Source of the DNA: Lytechinus pictus
Lineage: Eukaryota; Echinodermata; Echinoidea; Temnopleuroida; Toxopneustidae
Length of the DNA: 64,000 bases
Assembly (NCBI RefSeq): GCF_037042905.1
Contig: NC_087247.1
Location: 81,272,920 to 81,336,919 of the forward strand
Reading direction: 5' to 3'
The notes beneath the pieces were generated by a model. It was not told the origin of the DNA, searched no databases, and saw only the letters and a list, made by a program, of their open reading frames with translations. Of the stretch, positions 47,501-54,452 are shown one piece after another. Made by a program: the position numbers and the translations under genes. How positions within the stretch are numbered: position 1 is the stretch's first letter; the number at the start of each line of letters is the position of its first letter.

Positions 47501-50265
47501 ATAATTGTTTTTATCGAGAATGAAATAAATGCAAATTGAATTGAATTGAATTGAGATTATATCATAATCTTGTTCATTGAATGAGTGCCCAAGCCAAGGC
47601 CAGGGTTTATTACATGCCGCCGTGCACAGAAAAATCAAGCCATAGAAGTCATGTGTTGTGGACACCAGAAGTGGGATCCGCAGCACGTGCGATCCACTAC
47701 TCTCACTAGTTAGAAATCCACTGCCAAACGCGGTTCGCAGTGCGAGGTTAGTAGTATACTGATAATAACCTCGCAACATGTGTGAGTGCCCCCTACCATA
47801 CGTGTGAGTGACCTCGCATGCATGTGTGAGTGCAGATCGAGCTCCCCCCAGGGTTCATTTCATGCTGCCGCGTACAGAAAAATCAAGCCATTGAAGTCGT
47901 GTGTTGTGGACTCCAGAAGTGAGATCCCAGCACGCGCAACCCACTAGTTAGAAATCCACTGCCAAACGCGGTTCATGGTGCGAGGTACAACCTCGCAATA
48001 CGTCATGTACGTGTGTGGATCGAGCTAGAAGTAGAACTTAGTTCGGTCTCTGTATTTGGTGACTGGAGCCAACCAGTAGAGGCGCACGGCCAATATGGGA
48101 GACTCTCTCCAATAGGGGAGACAATATCCCATATTAGAGACTTGCTTCGCAAAAGAACAAAAGAAACACCAACAAAATTGTAATTTTTTCCACCCAAAAT
48201 TTTGTCTCACTGAGGTCAGAAGCCCATTTGTTTTGTGTGTGGATGACAACAAAAATCCTTCATCACATCACATCACATCAGGTACGGAAATGAAGGACGT
48301 CTCCTGTAGATTTTCCGATCTTTACTTTGGTAATTGATGGTCTAAACAGTTTAAACTTGTGAAACTTTACGTGCGTTGAGAAATGGAGGTTTTAAATCTT
48401 TCCCCCCACCAGAATTTATCCAACAGATGTTTAATCATTTCCACTGATTTTGCCTCCACTACTTCTGTAGGCAGTTTGTTCCAGTCAGAAATTACTCTTT
48501 GACTAAAAAATCTGCTCCTATGACTGAGTCCTAAGTTCCAACCGAGATCGTCCTATGAAGAGCTTGAACTTGAACTTATCAAAACAAAAGTAGATGGTGA
48601 ATTTTTAAACAATGTGCCTCAAACTACTGTATACCCAGTTGTTGTGTGTCCGGACAGGTTGTGTGTCCGGACGATCAATTTTAGAAAGTAATTTGGAAAA
48701 ATTTACAAGCGAAGTTTCATCAATTTTTAGTATGGTTGGGGGTCCTAAAGCTACGCGGGTCCTAAAGCTACGCACCACTCATCGCGCATGCAATTCCAAT
48801 GGCAAAATAAATGCGCACTCTAGCTCTGTGTGTGAAGCTGTGACGAACGATCCCTATTCAATTTTTCTACAGAGGCTGCAATAAATCCTTGAATGCAGAG
48901 AAAACCAGCAAATGTTTGGAATTTCGGAGTTATATTCACTTTGATTTCATATTTTCCTATAATAATACGGACATATTTTAGAAATTGAGGCACAGGAAAT
49001 ACTATTTCTTTGCATGATAAATTGAGTGCGTAGCTTTAGGACCCCTTCTACATCGGGCGGCGAAATTAAGAGGTGTTCGGAAAACACGGCGGGATTTTCG
49101 TATTAGTGAGTTTTGTGATATTTTCTTCTTGGTTAAGGATATTTAGAATATTTATTACAAATTAGTGAAAAATAATTGTTCAAATATTACAATTGGCATA
49201 GTTTTTATCATTTGGAAACAAAGTGCGTAGCTTTAGGTCCCCCCATCATACAAAATGTTAGGAAATATTAGAGAGAACAAAATCGAAGATGATTATAACT
49301 ATTGAATTCATATTTTTAGTGTAATCCAAAGACAAAAAAGAAGGCTTCAAAAATATAAAGTGTCCGGACACCCGATCCCCCATCCTACCGTAACTCGTAA
49401 GGGCACTACTAGTAGTAATTTAGTATTCAACCCGTTTGGAGAGTTTCCTCAAATATATAGAAATATAGAATTTACCTGAATTTCAGACCCATCTTATTTC
49501 CAAGAGCAAATGCTGGTTATTCTTTTTCCGTTATTTTTTTCTTCAATCAGTTGAATGTGTGCGTGGGCGATTGAATTATACGGCGACGGTTTTTGGCACT
49601 AGTATTCAATCCGTCGGCACTACACTAGTATTCAACCTAGCGATGAAAGATGGCCCTGTCTCTCAATCTGCCCTTGTCCCATCCGTCTATGGACTAGACC
49701 ATTTGAGATGAGACCAAACACTCACAGGGAATTAATCAAACAACACAACAGATTACCCTGGGCCTGGCATGCCTGGATTCTAGACTGCTGGAAATATGAA
49801 ATTAAGATAAATTCCCTAACCTATTTCTAAATATTTTGGGGAATATGTCAAAATCTTTGAATTATGCAGAGTTGAATACTACTAGTGCCCATACGGTACC
49901 CCCCCCCCCAAAAAAAAAAAAGTCAGAAAAACTAAGAATAAGATGACTAAGTTAACGTTACGGCTATTTTTACGAGAAAAACAATGGATGGGACTGGCAA
50001 GATAACGTTCGGGCAAACTAATTAGTCTAAATAAAAAGATCTAACGTTAACGTTAAGCCTAACGTTAAGCCTACCGGTACCGTTAACTGGTTTTTCACAT
50101 TCGACCAACAGTTGAAAGAATCATGGGAAACCCAACCTGATAGCTTTGACTGTTTGATGGTCCTGATGAATGTTCTAACTCCTTCTGTACTTTCCTCGAT
50201 TCTTCAAAAATTTCTGAAAGTTGTGGGGCATTGCAGCAGGAGGTGGCCATGTTGAACACTGCCAT
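26486..50265 (-). CDS. IGBP1: Immunoglobulin-binding protein 1 / TAP42 (alpha4), 8 exons
   Basis: This is the alpha4/TAP42 subunit that binds and stabilises catalytic subunits of PP2A, PP4 and PP6 and links them to TOR signalling in the cytoplasm. The exons on - are 50265-50137, 39693-39581, 39165-39027, 33589-33401, 33140-32961, 31931-31792, 28796-28690 and 26526-26486. Phases agree and they total 1038 nt = 345 residues; human is known to be about 339. Family landmarks in order are [14 protein letters not shown] (about 9-22), [21 protein letters not shown] (82-90), [28 protein letters not shown] (191-201), [20 protein letters not shown] (253-272), [16 protein letters not shown], and the C-terminal [10 protein letters not shown]. 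Exon 1 and exon 7 borders rest on phase and family similarity. The introns are full of transposons. Confidence 0.93.
27204..28642 (+). mobile_element. Tandem-array element with terminal hairpin (second family)
   Basis: About eight diverged units of 140-170 bp lie between 27400 and 28560. Each carries a version of GTGTAGAAGTTTGGTGAACC, CTACCAGATGGAAG and CATAAATTAGCATA. The array ends in GGACGACGGACGCCACGCC and a near-perfect hairpin at 28610-28642 (AAGCTCATC / GATGAGCTT around CCCTTCGGG). An inverted partner of the hairpin, GAGCTCATCCGGC, lies at 27204-27216. It sits in the last IGBP1 intron. Confidence 0.75.
28690..28796 (-). CDS. IGBP1: IGBP1 exon 7
   Basis: The exon encodes [20 protein letters not shown] and [15 protein letters not shown], with donor |GTAAGG. 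The acceptor at 28797-28798 (GATGAG|T) keeps the frame from exon 6. The nearby CAG five bases upstream, the better-looking acceptor, would bring in a TGA unless another exon intervenes. Confidence 0.85.
29199..31546. mobile_element. pogo/Tigger-like TIR element, TA-flanked
   Basis: The left end reads CAGTCCAACCTCTCTTATCT. The right end reads, on the other strand, CAGTCCGACATCTCTTATCC followed by GGATAAGGGA. TA dinucleotides flank both ends (29197-29198 and 31547-31548). The CAGT...CTTATCCGG style and TA target are those of pogo/Tigger elements (Tc1-mariner superfamily). I see no transposase frame. A palindromic MITE is nested at 29541-29677. It lies in an IGBP1 intron. Confidence 0.75.
29541..29677. 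mobile_element. Short palindromic MITE
   Basis: A 137-bp inverted repeat: GTTTCATAAAGCTGTTCGTA at the left and its complement TACGAACAGCTTTATGAAAC at the right, with more pairing inside (AGTTAAGAGC / GCTCTTAACT). It is nested in the pogo-like element. Confidence 0.85.
31792..31931 (-). CDS. IGBP1: IGBP1 exon 6
   Basis: The acceptor is TATTTCAG| and the donor |GTAAGT. The exon encodes [20 protein letters not shown] and [20 protein letters not shown], the hallmark C-terminal motif of TAP42/alpha4. It ends with two bases of a codon. Confidence 0.96.
32012..32934 (+). mobile_element. Tandem-core repeat element (pearl-like), copy B
   Basis: It has the same start (ACAAGTGGAGCACCTCTGGC), the same 5' block, about five core units with GATGTTCAGTGATACTTG, and the same end (GACGGAAAAGCGGCGCCTA plus hairpin GTCTCAC...GTGAGAC) as copy A. 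It is inserted in the intron between IGBP1 exons 5 and 6, antisense to the gene. Confidence 0.8.
32961..33140 (-). CDS. IGBP1: IGBP1 exon 5
   Basis: The acceptor is TATCTAG| and the donor |GTAAGT. The exon encodes [20 protein letters not shown] and [18 protein letters not shown], then a low-complexity basic stretch. The 3' end of a tandem-core repeat element stops only about 26 bp beyond this donor. Confidence 0.95.
33225..33300 (-). mobile_element. SINE fragment
   Basis: The reverse complement contains ATTCATTCACATTGCGCTGC and GGTACCTGG, matching the body of the SINE at 4213-4528. Both ends are lost. Confidence 0.6.
33401..33589 (-). CDS. IGBP1: IGBP1 exon 4
   Basis: The acceptor is CTTATAG| and the donor |GTGAGG. 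An acidic/proline linker ([18 protein letters not shown]) is followed by [20 protein letters not shown], the helix of the phosphatase-binding region in alpha4 proteins. Confidence 0.95.
34146..34728. mobile_element. TTAA-type palindromic MITE
   Basis: Long inverted repeats begin AGGGATGGTCCGGGCTGAAA and extend well over 100 bp. They include TTTCATCAAAATCGGATAAC and, further inside, GTGATGTCACATC-like sequence. The right flank is TTAA and the left is TCAA. No coding capacity. Confidence 0.75.
34930..35368 (+). mobile_element. 5'-truncated CR1/L2-like LINE 3' end
   Basis: An 81-residue frame at 34953-35198 ends with [20 protein letters not shown] and [10 protein letters not shown], the conserved C-terminus of CR1/L2-group reverse transcriptases. 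The 3' UTR ends AAGCGCCTTGAGCATTT ... GACGCTATATAAATCC and an (ATT)n tail at about 35355. This tail resembles the SINE tail at 4440-4528. Confidence 0.8.
36081..38679. mobile_element. TIR element with repeated GGGGYAAGTTGAGCCA motif
   Basis: The ends are TAGGGGAAGGAGGGGTAAGT and, inverted at the right, TAGGGGAAGGCGGGGTAAGT; the outermost TA may be the target duplication. The motif recurs at 36092, 38235 and 38477 (+) and, with changes, at about 38454 and 38655 (-). Without the nested hAT it is about 825 bp. No coding capacity. Confidence 0.75.
36219..37984. mobile_element. Non-autonomous hAT element with perfect 8-bp TSD
   Basis: It begins TAGTGCTG and ends CAGCACTA, the expected hAT form. 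It is flanked by perfect direct repeats AACAAAAG at 36211-36218 and 37985-37992. It has GTTCGG-rich subterminal regions (for example GGTTCGGTTCGG near both ends) and an internal tandem duplication of about 200 bp (starting near 37280 and 37510). No transposase is recognisable. It is inserted in the element at 36081-38679. Confidence 0.92.
39027..39165 (-). CDS. IGBP1: IGBP1 exon 3
   Basis: The acceptor is TGTCTAG| and the donor |GTATTT. The exon encodes [20 protein letters not shown], then [17 protein letters not shown], the most conserved part of the family's N-terminal half. Confidence 0.95.
39581..39693 (-). CDS. IGBP1: IGBP1 exon 2
   Basis: The acceptor is TTCAACAG| and the donor |GTACTA. 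The exon encodes [20 protein letters not shown] and then [15 protein letters not shown], the TPR-like helices of alpha4. The last Arg codon is split. Confidence 0.93.
41074..41656. mobile_element. TTAA MITE
   Basis: The inverted ends are AGGAGAATGAAACCCTTG and AGGAGAATGAAACTCTTG, flanked on both sides by TTAA (41070-41073 and 41657-41660). It is 583 bp. TTAA targeting is known for piggyBac and Kolobok elements; which one is not decidable here. Confidence 0.8.
41664..41800 (+). mobile_element. Partial MITE end
   Basis: GTTGATTTAAATAAAAAGAG and then CTTCATCAAAATCGGATG match the left terminal repeat of the TTAA MITE at 61860-62454. No right end was found. Confidence 0.6.
42808..43270. repeat. 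AT-rich diverged tandem repeat, ~70-bp period
   Basis: About seven units resemble CACAATACACTCTTTAATCA ... GATATGTTTCTTTATTATGA ... AAATAAATACATA. Units vary from 62 to 76 bp and are strongly diverged. Confidence 0.75.
44200..47555 (+). mobile_element. CR1/Rex1-like LINE, nearly intact
   Basis: Endonuclease frame 44300-44656 ([34 protein letters not shown]) continues, after a single shift in an A7 run at 44633-44639, into the frame 44737-47280. That frame holds the endonuclease boxes GDFNID and SDHLP, RT motifs [33 protein letters not shown] and YADDT, and the typical C-terminus [20 protein letters not shown]. The 3' UTR ends in an (ATTGA)n tail at about 47535-47555. It lies in IGBP1 intron 1, antisense. 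The 5' limit is uncertain and no ORF1 was recognised. Confidence 0.9.
44737..47280 (+). CDS. LINE ORF2: endonuclease (C-terminal part) and reverse transcriptase
   Basis: 847 residues without a stop. GDFN is at residues 40-43 and SDHLP near 108; both are catalytic boxes of apurinic-like endonucleases. The RT palm has [12 protein letters not shown] (first catalytic Asp), [20 protein letters not shown] and YADD at 569-572. The conserved C-terminal end follows, with HNTRF and WNSTP. The methionine at 44737 is probably internal, since reading upstream in this frame continues the endonuclease ([16 protein letters not shown]). Codon use is AT-rich like the surroundings. The protein would reverse-transcribe its own RNA at nicked DNA; whether this copy still acts is unknown. 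Confidence 0.88.
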   Translation: MSTIGVIYRKPGSNYDLFFEFYDSVINKLCTEHRKIYITGDFNIDLFKDDDTVNEFLRLNSVLGIFPIIKTPTRITLNTATLIDNIFTNVLDSYFDSGSLCSDISDHLPIFLISKCSSANSHQPNTTRFTRKYSDDNIRNFQYDLYQEKWNSLYNITNVNDAYSFFITRFIQLFDKNFPLLKSKPTKRMFNKPWISKYLFRCIKKKNRYYKKFLQNNSLDNERKYKKYRNKLNTMLKHAKKKYFSNKLKQYKDNSKQTWSVINSLLNKPKTSLPEFFFSGSEKVCDPEHIATEFNQHFINSSRRITTSIINSHNDTSYKDFLIDHIDKSFFLNPITENEVIQICNSLSSSNSTGFDNLSTNLLKKIIFYIVQPLVFIFNLSLSTGSVPDKLKIAKITTVFKKEDPHKFDNYRPISILPSISKLLEKCIYNRLYSFCLNNKILTDSQYGFRKNHSSAHALIELQDKVLTSIHTNKFCIGIFMDLSKAFDVVDHKILLFKLEHYGVRGLPLSWFKSYLSDRSQYVVFNNSSSDFSSITHGVPQGSILGPLLFLIYINDLIYSSNKFEYIMYADDTTLIYNQPYNLNIQNDINVELDKVTKWFKSNRLLINPSKTNYITFFHRQSCISNLLNDLLLEIDKVPIKNVNSVNFLGVYIDYNMQWDTHVQKVTPKVSKCVGILYRLKDSLPTSALLLLYNSFMLSYLNYCVVVWGNCSRTKLAKLFKLQKKALRICMGCHYQAHSAPLFRKIKSLNIYDLYYFSIALIGFFYFQNKLPLNIHKMFTLNHRIHNHNTRFKDSFHLWPVKTNNVMKCVRHNFPVIWNSTPRDVIESKSVRSFKKRLKQFLYLKYV
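47601..48000 (+). repeat. Diverged ~248-bp tandem duplication
   Basis: CAGGGTTTATTACATGCCGC at 47601 recurs as CAGGGTTCATTTCATGCTGC at 47849. Both are followed by ACAGAAAAATCAAGCCAT and later CCACTGCCAAACGCGGTTC. Between them ACCTCGCA/GTGTGAGTG phrases repeat. Confidence 0.75.
48410..48555 (-). pseudogene. LINE RT C-terminal fragment (CR1/L2-like)
   Basis: The - strand encodes [20 protein letters not shown], then [20 protein letters not shown], the usual C-terminus of CR1/L2-group polymerases (FFSQRV..WN.LP..VV). No upstream RT remains. It lies in IGBP1 intron 1. Confidence 0.75.
48634..49385. mobile_element. TA-flanked MITE with TGTCCGGACA motif, filled copy
   Basis: It is bounded by TA at 48632-48633 and 49386-49387. 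The motif GTGTCCGGAC occurs at 48646, 48663 and 49360. Its inverse copy at 54219-54452 is 234 bp. This copy is 752 bp because a second MITE plus its 2-bp target duplication (518 bp) sits inside; 752 - 518 = 234. Confidence 0.85.
48733..49248. mobile_element. TA-flanked MITE with CCTAAAGCTACGC motif
   Basis: It begins TGGTTGGGGGTCC and, inverted at the right, TGATGGGGGGACC, each followed by TAAAGCTACGC. The motif occurs at 48741 and 48758 (+) and at 49028 and 49225 (-). TA flanks it on both sides (48731-48732 and 49249-49250). The empty site with a single TA is preserved at 54354-54355. Confidence 0.9.
49400..49891. mobile_element. TA-flanked MITE with GGCACTAGTATTCAACC motif
   Basis: The ends are AGGGCACTA and, inverted, TGGGCACTAGTAGTATTCAA, flanked by TA (49398-49399 and 49892-49893). 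Motif versions are at 49401, 49595 and 49616 (+) and 49871-49890 (-). It directly follows the MITE ending at 49385. Confidence 0.65.
50137..50265 (-). CDS. IGBP1: IGBP1 exon 1 (start codon)
   Basis: The ATG at 50265 gives [21 protein letters not shown] second ATG at 50250 (MATSCC) could also be the start. The exon ends AGCTATCAG|GTTGGG in phase 0, which fits exon 2. The match to the amino-terminal helix of alpha4 ([15 protein letters not shown]) identifies it. Confidence 0.85.
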
Positions 50266-50632
50266 CTCTAGCTCGGGGCCGGCCAGCGAAATTATTTTTC
50301 CCACCGAGTTCTGGACCAACATATGAATATTCATGACTTGCGTCTTCGGATTGAGAGTACGCATGCGCAGTGGACTTGGCCTCGACCAGTGCCGATCGTA
50401 AGCATTCACGTTGCTCAGAATGAATTAGCATCGTCAAATTACCGGTACCCTTACATAGTTACATAGGTCTTATATGCTTAGATCTATATATATATATATA
50501 TATCCAATTCTTAAACACTTAATAAACTAGCTGCCATTAATGGCAAGACATGTGATAGGGTAGGACTAGCTTAGGCTAGCGCATTAACTTTACCTCAAAT
50601 CTGGACCTGTCTAATTAATGCCTAGTACTAAT
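50266..50632 (-). promoter_or_regulatory. IGBP1 promoter / 5' UTR region
   Basis: The sequence immediately upstream of the IGBP1 start is more GC-rich than the surroundings. It contains an NRF1-like palindrome TACGCATGCGCAGT at about 50358-50371, typical of TATA-less housekeeping promoters, and the palindrome ATGAATATTCAT at 50323-50334. The whole block is repeated in inverted orientation at 53658-54005. Promoter function is inferred from position and motif. Confidence 0.6.
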
Positions 50633-53215
50633 CAGTGTTGTAGTGCCTTGATGCTCGGCCTTGGCCTTAAGGCGCCTTAATGCCTAGCTACTTATTCAAA
50701 GCCTTGGCTTTGAGGATTTTGAGCCTTGAAATTTCAAGGCATTTTCAAGGCTTTTTCAAGGCATTTTGTATTTTGTACTCTCATTTGTTTTAAATAAGTA
50801 ATTATAAATGTTTCAATTGTTTTTTTTTTATATATATTTAATAACACTAATGGTCAATACTACCAATCACCAGTAAAAGTAGCAGCAGCAGTAGTAAGTG
50901 TACTAGCAGTGTCATCAATTGTAATTGTCACCATTATCAAGAAATTCAAACAAAGAATACATCAGTTATGAAAAATAGCATTATGTATTGGTAATGTGTT
51001 GTAATCATATGATGATAATGACAGTAAATAATAATGGTCATGATCAAGATAATAGTGCTTTGATGACGAGAATAATTTTTACATCTGACTGCAATTTTGA
51101 CAACAATTTTCATACTTTAAACATAGCTAACTCTAAAGAACGATAACAAGGTTGATTTCTATTCCATTAGGATTTTCCTTGTATTATTTTCTTTGGCCAA
51201 CAAGAATGTTTTAAGTCTTAATGATATTCTGAAAAGATTTGGTAAACTTGAACACAGTCTCCAATTTTGTCATATCCAAATGGGTTATGTCAATGGCATG
51301 ATGAGCCAGAAACTTTGAGGGGCCAAGCATGGCATATATAGAGCAAAATTTCTGTCAAAAAAAGAAGAAAGCGATTGAAGCGAGCGAGTGAACAAAATTT
51401 GTCCCCCTCTTTCTATAAGAAAAGCTAATTTTGCAATAGATTGTTTAAAAAATAATATCACATTTACTCCATCTTTTCCTTTCCCTTTCCCCCCTTGTCT
51501 AAGTTTATTCTTGGTGGTGGGACTTCTTCTCTCTATCTCTCTTCTAAATTTTATATTTGTTTTGGGTCAGATTGACAAAACAAAGGGAAAAAATTTTTAC
51601 TTCTTTTTAATCATATATCGTTCAACATCGAATCTCATTTCTCTACAGTTTCAAGGAAATAAACAACGTATTTGTTTTTGTGTCAATATGGTTTCAAGAA
51701 ATAATAATTAACAAAAACTAATTTAATAATTATTAATATTATCAATAAGTATTAATAATTAATGATTAATTAACTGTTTAATAAAAGTGGTTGTAAGCAG
51801 AAAAAAATATGAAAACTAACAAGAGTCCTAAAAATGACTCATTTTCAGTTTAAGCATTTAAACATTTTAGCTTGCGCTTTGTGCTCCCCCCCCCCCAAAT
51901 AAAAAAAAATCCCTGTAGGATTTTTTTTTCCAAATGAAATATGCCCTTTTTAAAAAAGAAATACCTTCTTTAATAATAAAACATAATACATTTTAGGTTC
52001 GAAAATCACAGATTTTGAATCGTGCTTGCATCAATTATTGTTTAGTACAGAACTGCTAATGGTTACCAAAATGTATAGAATGTTGCTTTATGGTTGAAAT
52101 ATCACAAATATTTGGCTCGCTTCCTGCACTCGCATCAATTATTGTACTCGTTCTCTTCCCGTTCACAAAAAATGCTTAGAATGTCCAGTTTTCAGGTTGG
52201 AATATCACAAATTTTTGAGCTCGCGCTTTGCGCTCGCATTATGTTTTATTGGTGAGTTATGTATCTTATTTAAAATGCAGTAATTAACTGCTTAATTAAC
52301 TGCTTCCTTTACTGGTCAGTATATAAAAAGAATTAGCGAGCGCAAAGTTAGTTTTTAGTTAGATACACATCTTTTTCATGATTACAAAACCAGCTCAGAA
52401 TAAAATAATTTCCATGTCTTATTACACGACATGTCAAGAAGTTTGAGCTGGTGATTCGCGCTGGCAACATCACGCAAGGAAATTTCAACAATGATTAGCC
52501 CCATAATTGACCATAAATCAAGTTTTACAACATCAGAATTGATTTTTTTTCAAAACCGCTTGCTCGCTATGCTTTCTCGCTGAGAAGTAAAACCTAAAGC
52601 AAAATATCTATCTTATAATTAAAAATCACTTTAGAAAGCCTTTGCTCAACTTAATTTCTATAAAACACACAATTACTTCACGCAGTTCATAATCTCATTT
52701 TGAAAATACATGTATCTGTTTGCACAAAAAAAACTAATTTTGATAAATGGGTGCCTTTTTGGCGTTGACATCCCCCCCCCATAATAATTTTCTGCTGCCG
52801 CTGTCCCAGGGAGTGGAGAAAAACATATGTTGAGAATGCCAGGATCAGATGACCGTGGTAATAATAATTATTGCAATGTAAATCGCCTATAGAAAAATTA
52901 TGGATTATGTGTACACAGGTAACTATATCATTATTTTAATATGTCTCTATCATGAAATTATTTTTGTTTTAAATGTACAAAGGTTAATTTTTTTATCGCT
53001 CAGTCCCCTCGCTCACATACATTGTACCATGTGTGATGTCTGCCGCCTGAGTATTGTTAGTTCATTGTTCTGTATATCGTAAGTTTGAAATGCCTTGGCC
53101 TTGAGGTTTTCAGGCCTTGGCCTTGGGTTTCCATGCCTTGGCCTTTGGTATTGAAGCCTTGGCCTTGGGTATTAAAGCCTTGGCCTTGGAGGTTTGAGCC
53201 TTGACTACAACACTG
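50633..53215. mobile_element. hAT-like element in the IGBP1 upstream region
   Basis: The terminal inverted repeat CAGTGTTGTAGT is perfect over 12 bp. Both subterminal regions (50650-50770 and 53085-53205) are dense in CCTTGGCCTTG, as is common in hAT elements. The inverted promoter copy shows the uninterrupted site: AATAGCCGACTA follows this element at 53216-53227 and is contiguous with the arm at 53658-53669. No clear 8-bp duplication is left. I see no transposase; the interior holds CGCTTTGCGCTCGC-type repeats. Confidence 0.75.
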
Positions 53216-53657
53216 AATAGCCGACTAACTCAGTGATCTTGATCCCCGTCTTCACCCAAAATTAAGGATTTCGTAGCTGAAAAAAAATTGACAAGAAAAA
53301 AAAGATCTTCACGTTCAAAAGAGGGGACATACGTCTTTTTTCGTTGCATTTTGACATTTCAAATTATTAATTTGGCTTCTCAAGGGGGGGGGGGCACGTC
53401 CCCTGGATCAGTTGTGACTCGTTAGGGGGGCAGTCTGCCCCCCCCCCTTTGGTACACTAGTGGTTCCATGCTGATAGCGCGTAGATCAGAGTCTAGATCT
53501 AGAGACTAGACTATAGAACTAAGATATTTATTTTAGATCTAGGACTGGTTCTGTATACGGACTAGACATATTAAACCATGGTAAATAAGCTAATATTGGT
53601 CCAAACCTAATCAAACGTAAAGTTCGGAATTAACAAGTTCGAAGTTAACCATGGCAT

Positions 53658-54005
53658 TAGTCGGCTATTCCTAGTATTAGTATTAGGCATTAGACAGGTC
53701 CAGATTTGAGGTAAAGTTAATGCGCTAGCCCTACCCTAGCACATGTATTGCCATTAATGGTAGCTAGTTTGATAAGTGTTTAAGAATTGGATGTATATAG
53801 ATCTAAGCCTATAAGGCCTATGTAACTATGTAAGGGTACCGGTAATTTGACGATGCTAATTCATTCTGAGCAACGTAAATGCTTACGATCAGCACTGGTC
53901 GAGGCAAAGTCCACGCGCATGCGTACTCCCAATCCGAAGACGCAAGTCATGAATATTCATATGTCGGTCCAGAACTCGGTGGGAAAAATAATTTCGCGGC
54001 CGGCC
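53658..54005 (+). repeat. Inverted duplicate of the IGBP1 promoter
   Basis: The reverse complement of 50280-50632 plus 53216-53227, with roughly 90% identity by eye and small indels. The NRF1-like site is kept (ACGCGCATGCGTA at 53913-53925), as is ATGAATATTCAT at 53949. It ends at the GGCCGGCC of the 5' UTR, before any coding sequence, and points to the right. Confidence 0.9.
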
Positions 54006-54218
54006 AGGGGGGGGGGGGTGCGGGTGTTTGGGGGTTCGTTTGTGTGTTTGTGGGTGCGTGGCGAGTCGATCCTTTCTTTATTTATGTTATAACTTTCATC
54101 TAGTAGTTTCATCATTCATCATTAAGTAATTAAGCAAATTTTCATTAGTTACCGTATACTATAATTGACTGATTTATGATGGTATTATTAACCGCCTGCA
54201 ATGTGAATATGTCAAATA

Positions 54219-54452
54219 GGATGGGGGATCGGGTGTCCGGACACTTTATATTTTTGAAGCCTTCTTTTTTGTCATTGGATTACACTACAAATACGAAATC
54301 AATAGTTGTAATCATCTTCTATTTTGTTCTCTATAATATTTCCTGACATTTTGTACTAAAAATTGATAAAACTTTCCTTGTAAATTTTTCCAAATGACTT
54401 TCTAAAATTGATCGTCCGGACACACAACCTGTCCGGACACACGACAACTGGG
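54219..54452. mobile_element. TA-flanked MITE with TGTCCGGACA motif, empty copy
   Basis: The 234-bp inverse copy of 48634-49385, bounded by TA at 54217-54218 and 54453-54454. It begins GGATGGGGGATCGGGTGTCC. It lacks the nested MITE and carries a single TA (54354-54355) at that site. Confidence 0.88.

Noticed and set aside
53847..54103. Overlapping frames of 81 and 74 residues on +
   Set aside because: They run through the duplicated IGBP1 promoter and a G-run; the same region in the other arm is non-coding.
48634..54452. One large transposon with long terminal inverted repeats
   Set aside because: The outer arms are two complete 234-bp MITE copies each bounded by TA, and their flanks are not homologous. 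The inner arms are duplicated host promoter. Separate events explain it better.
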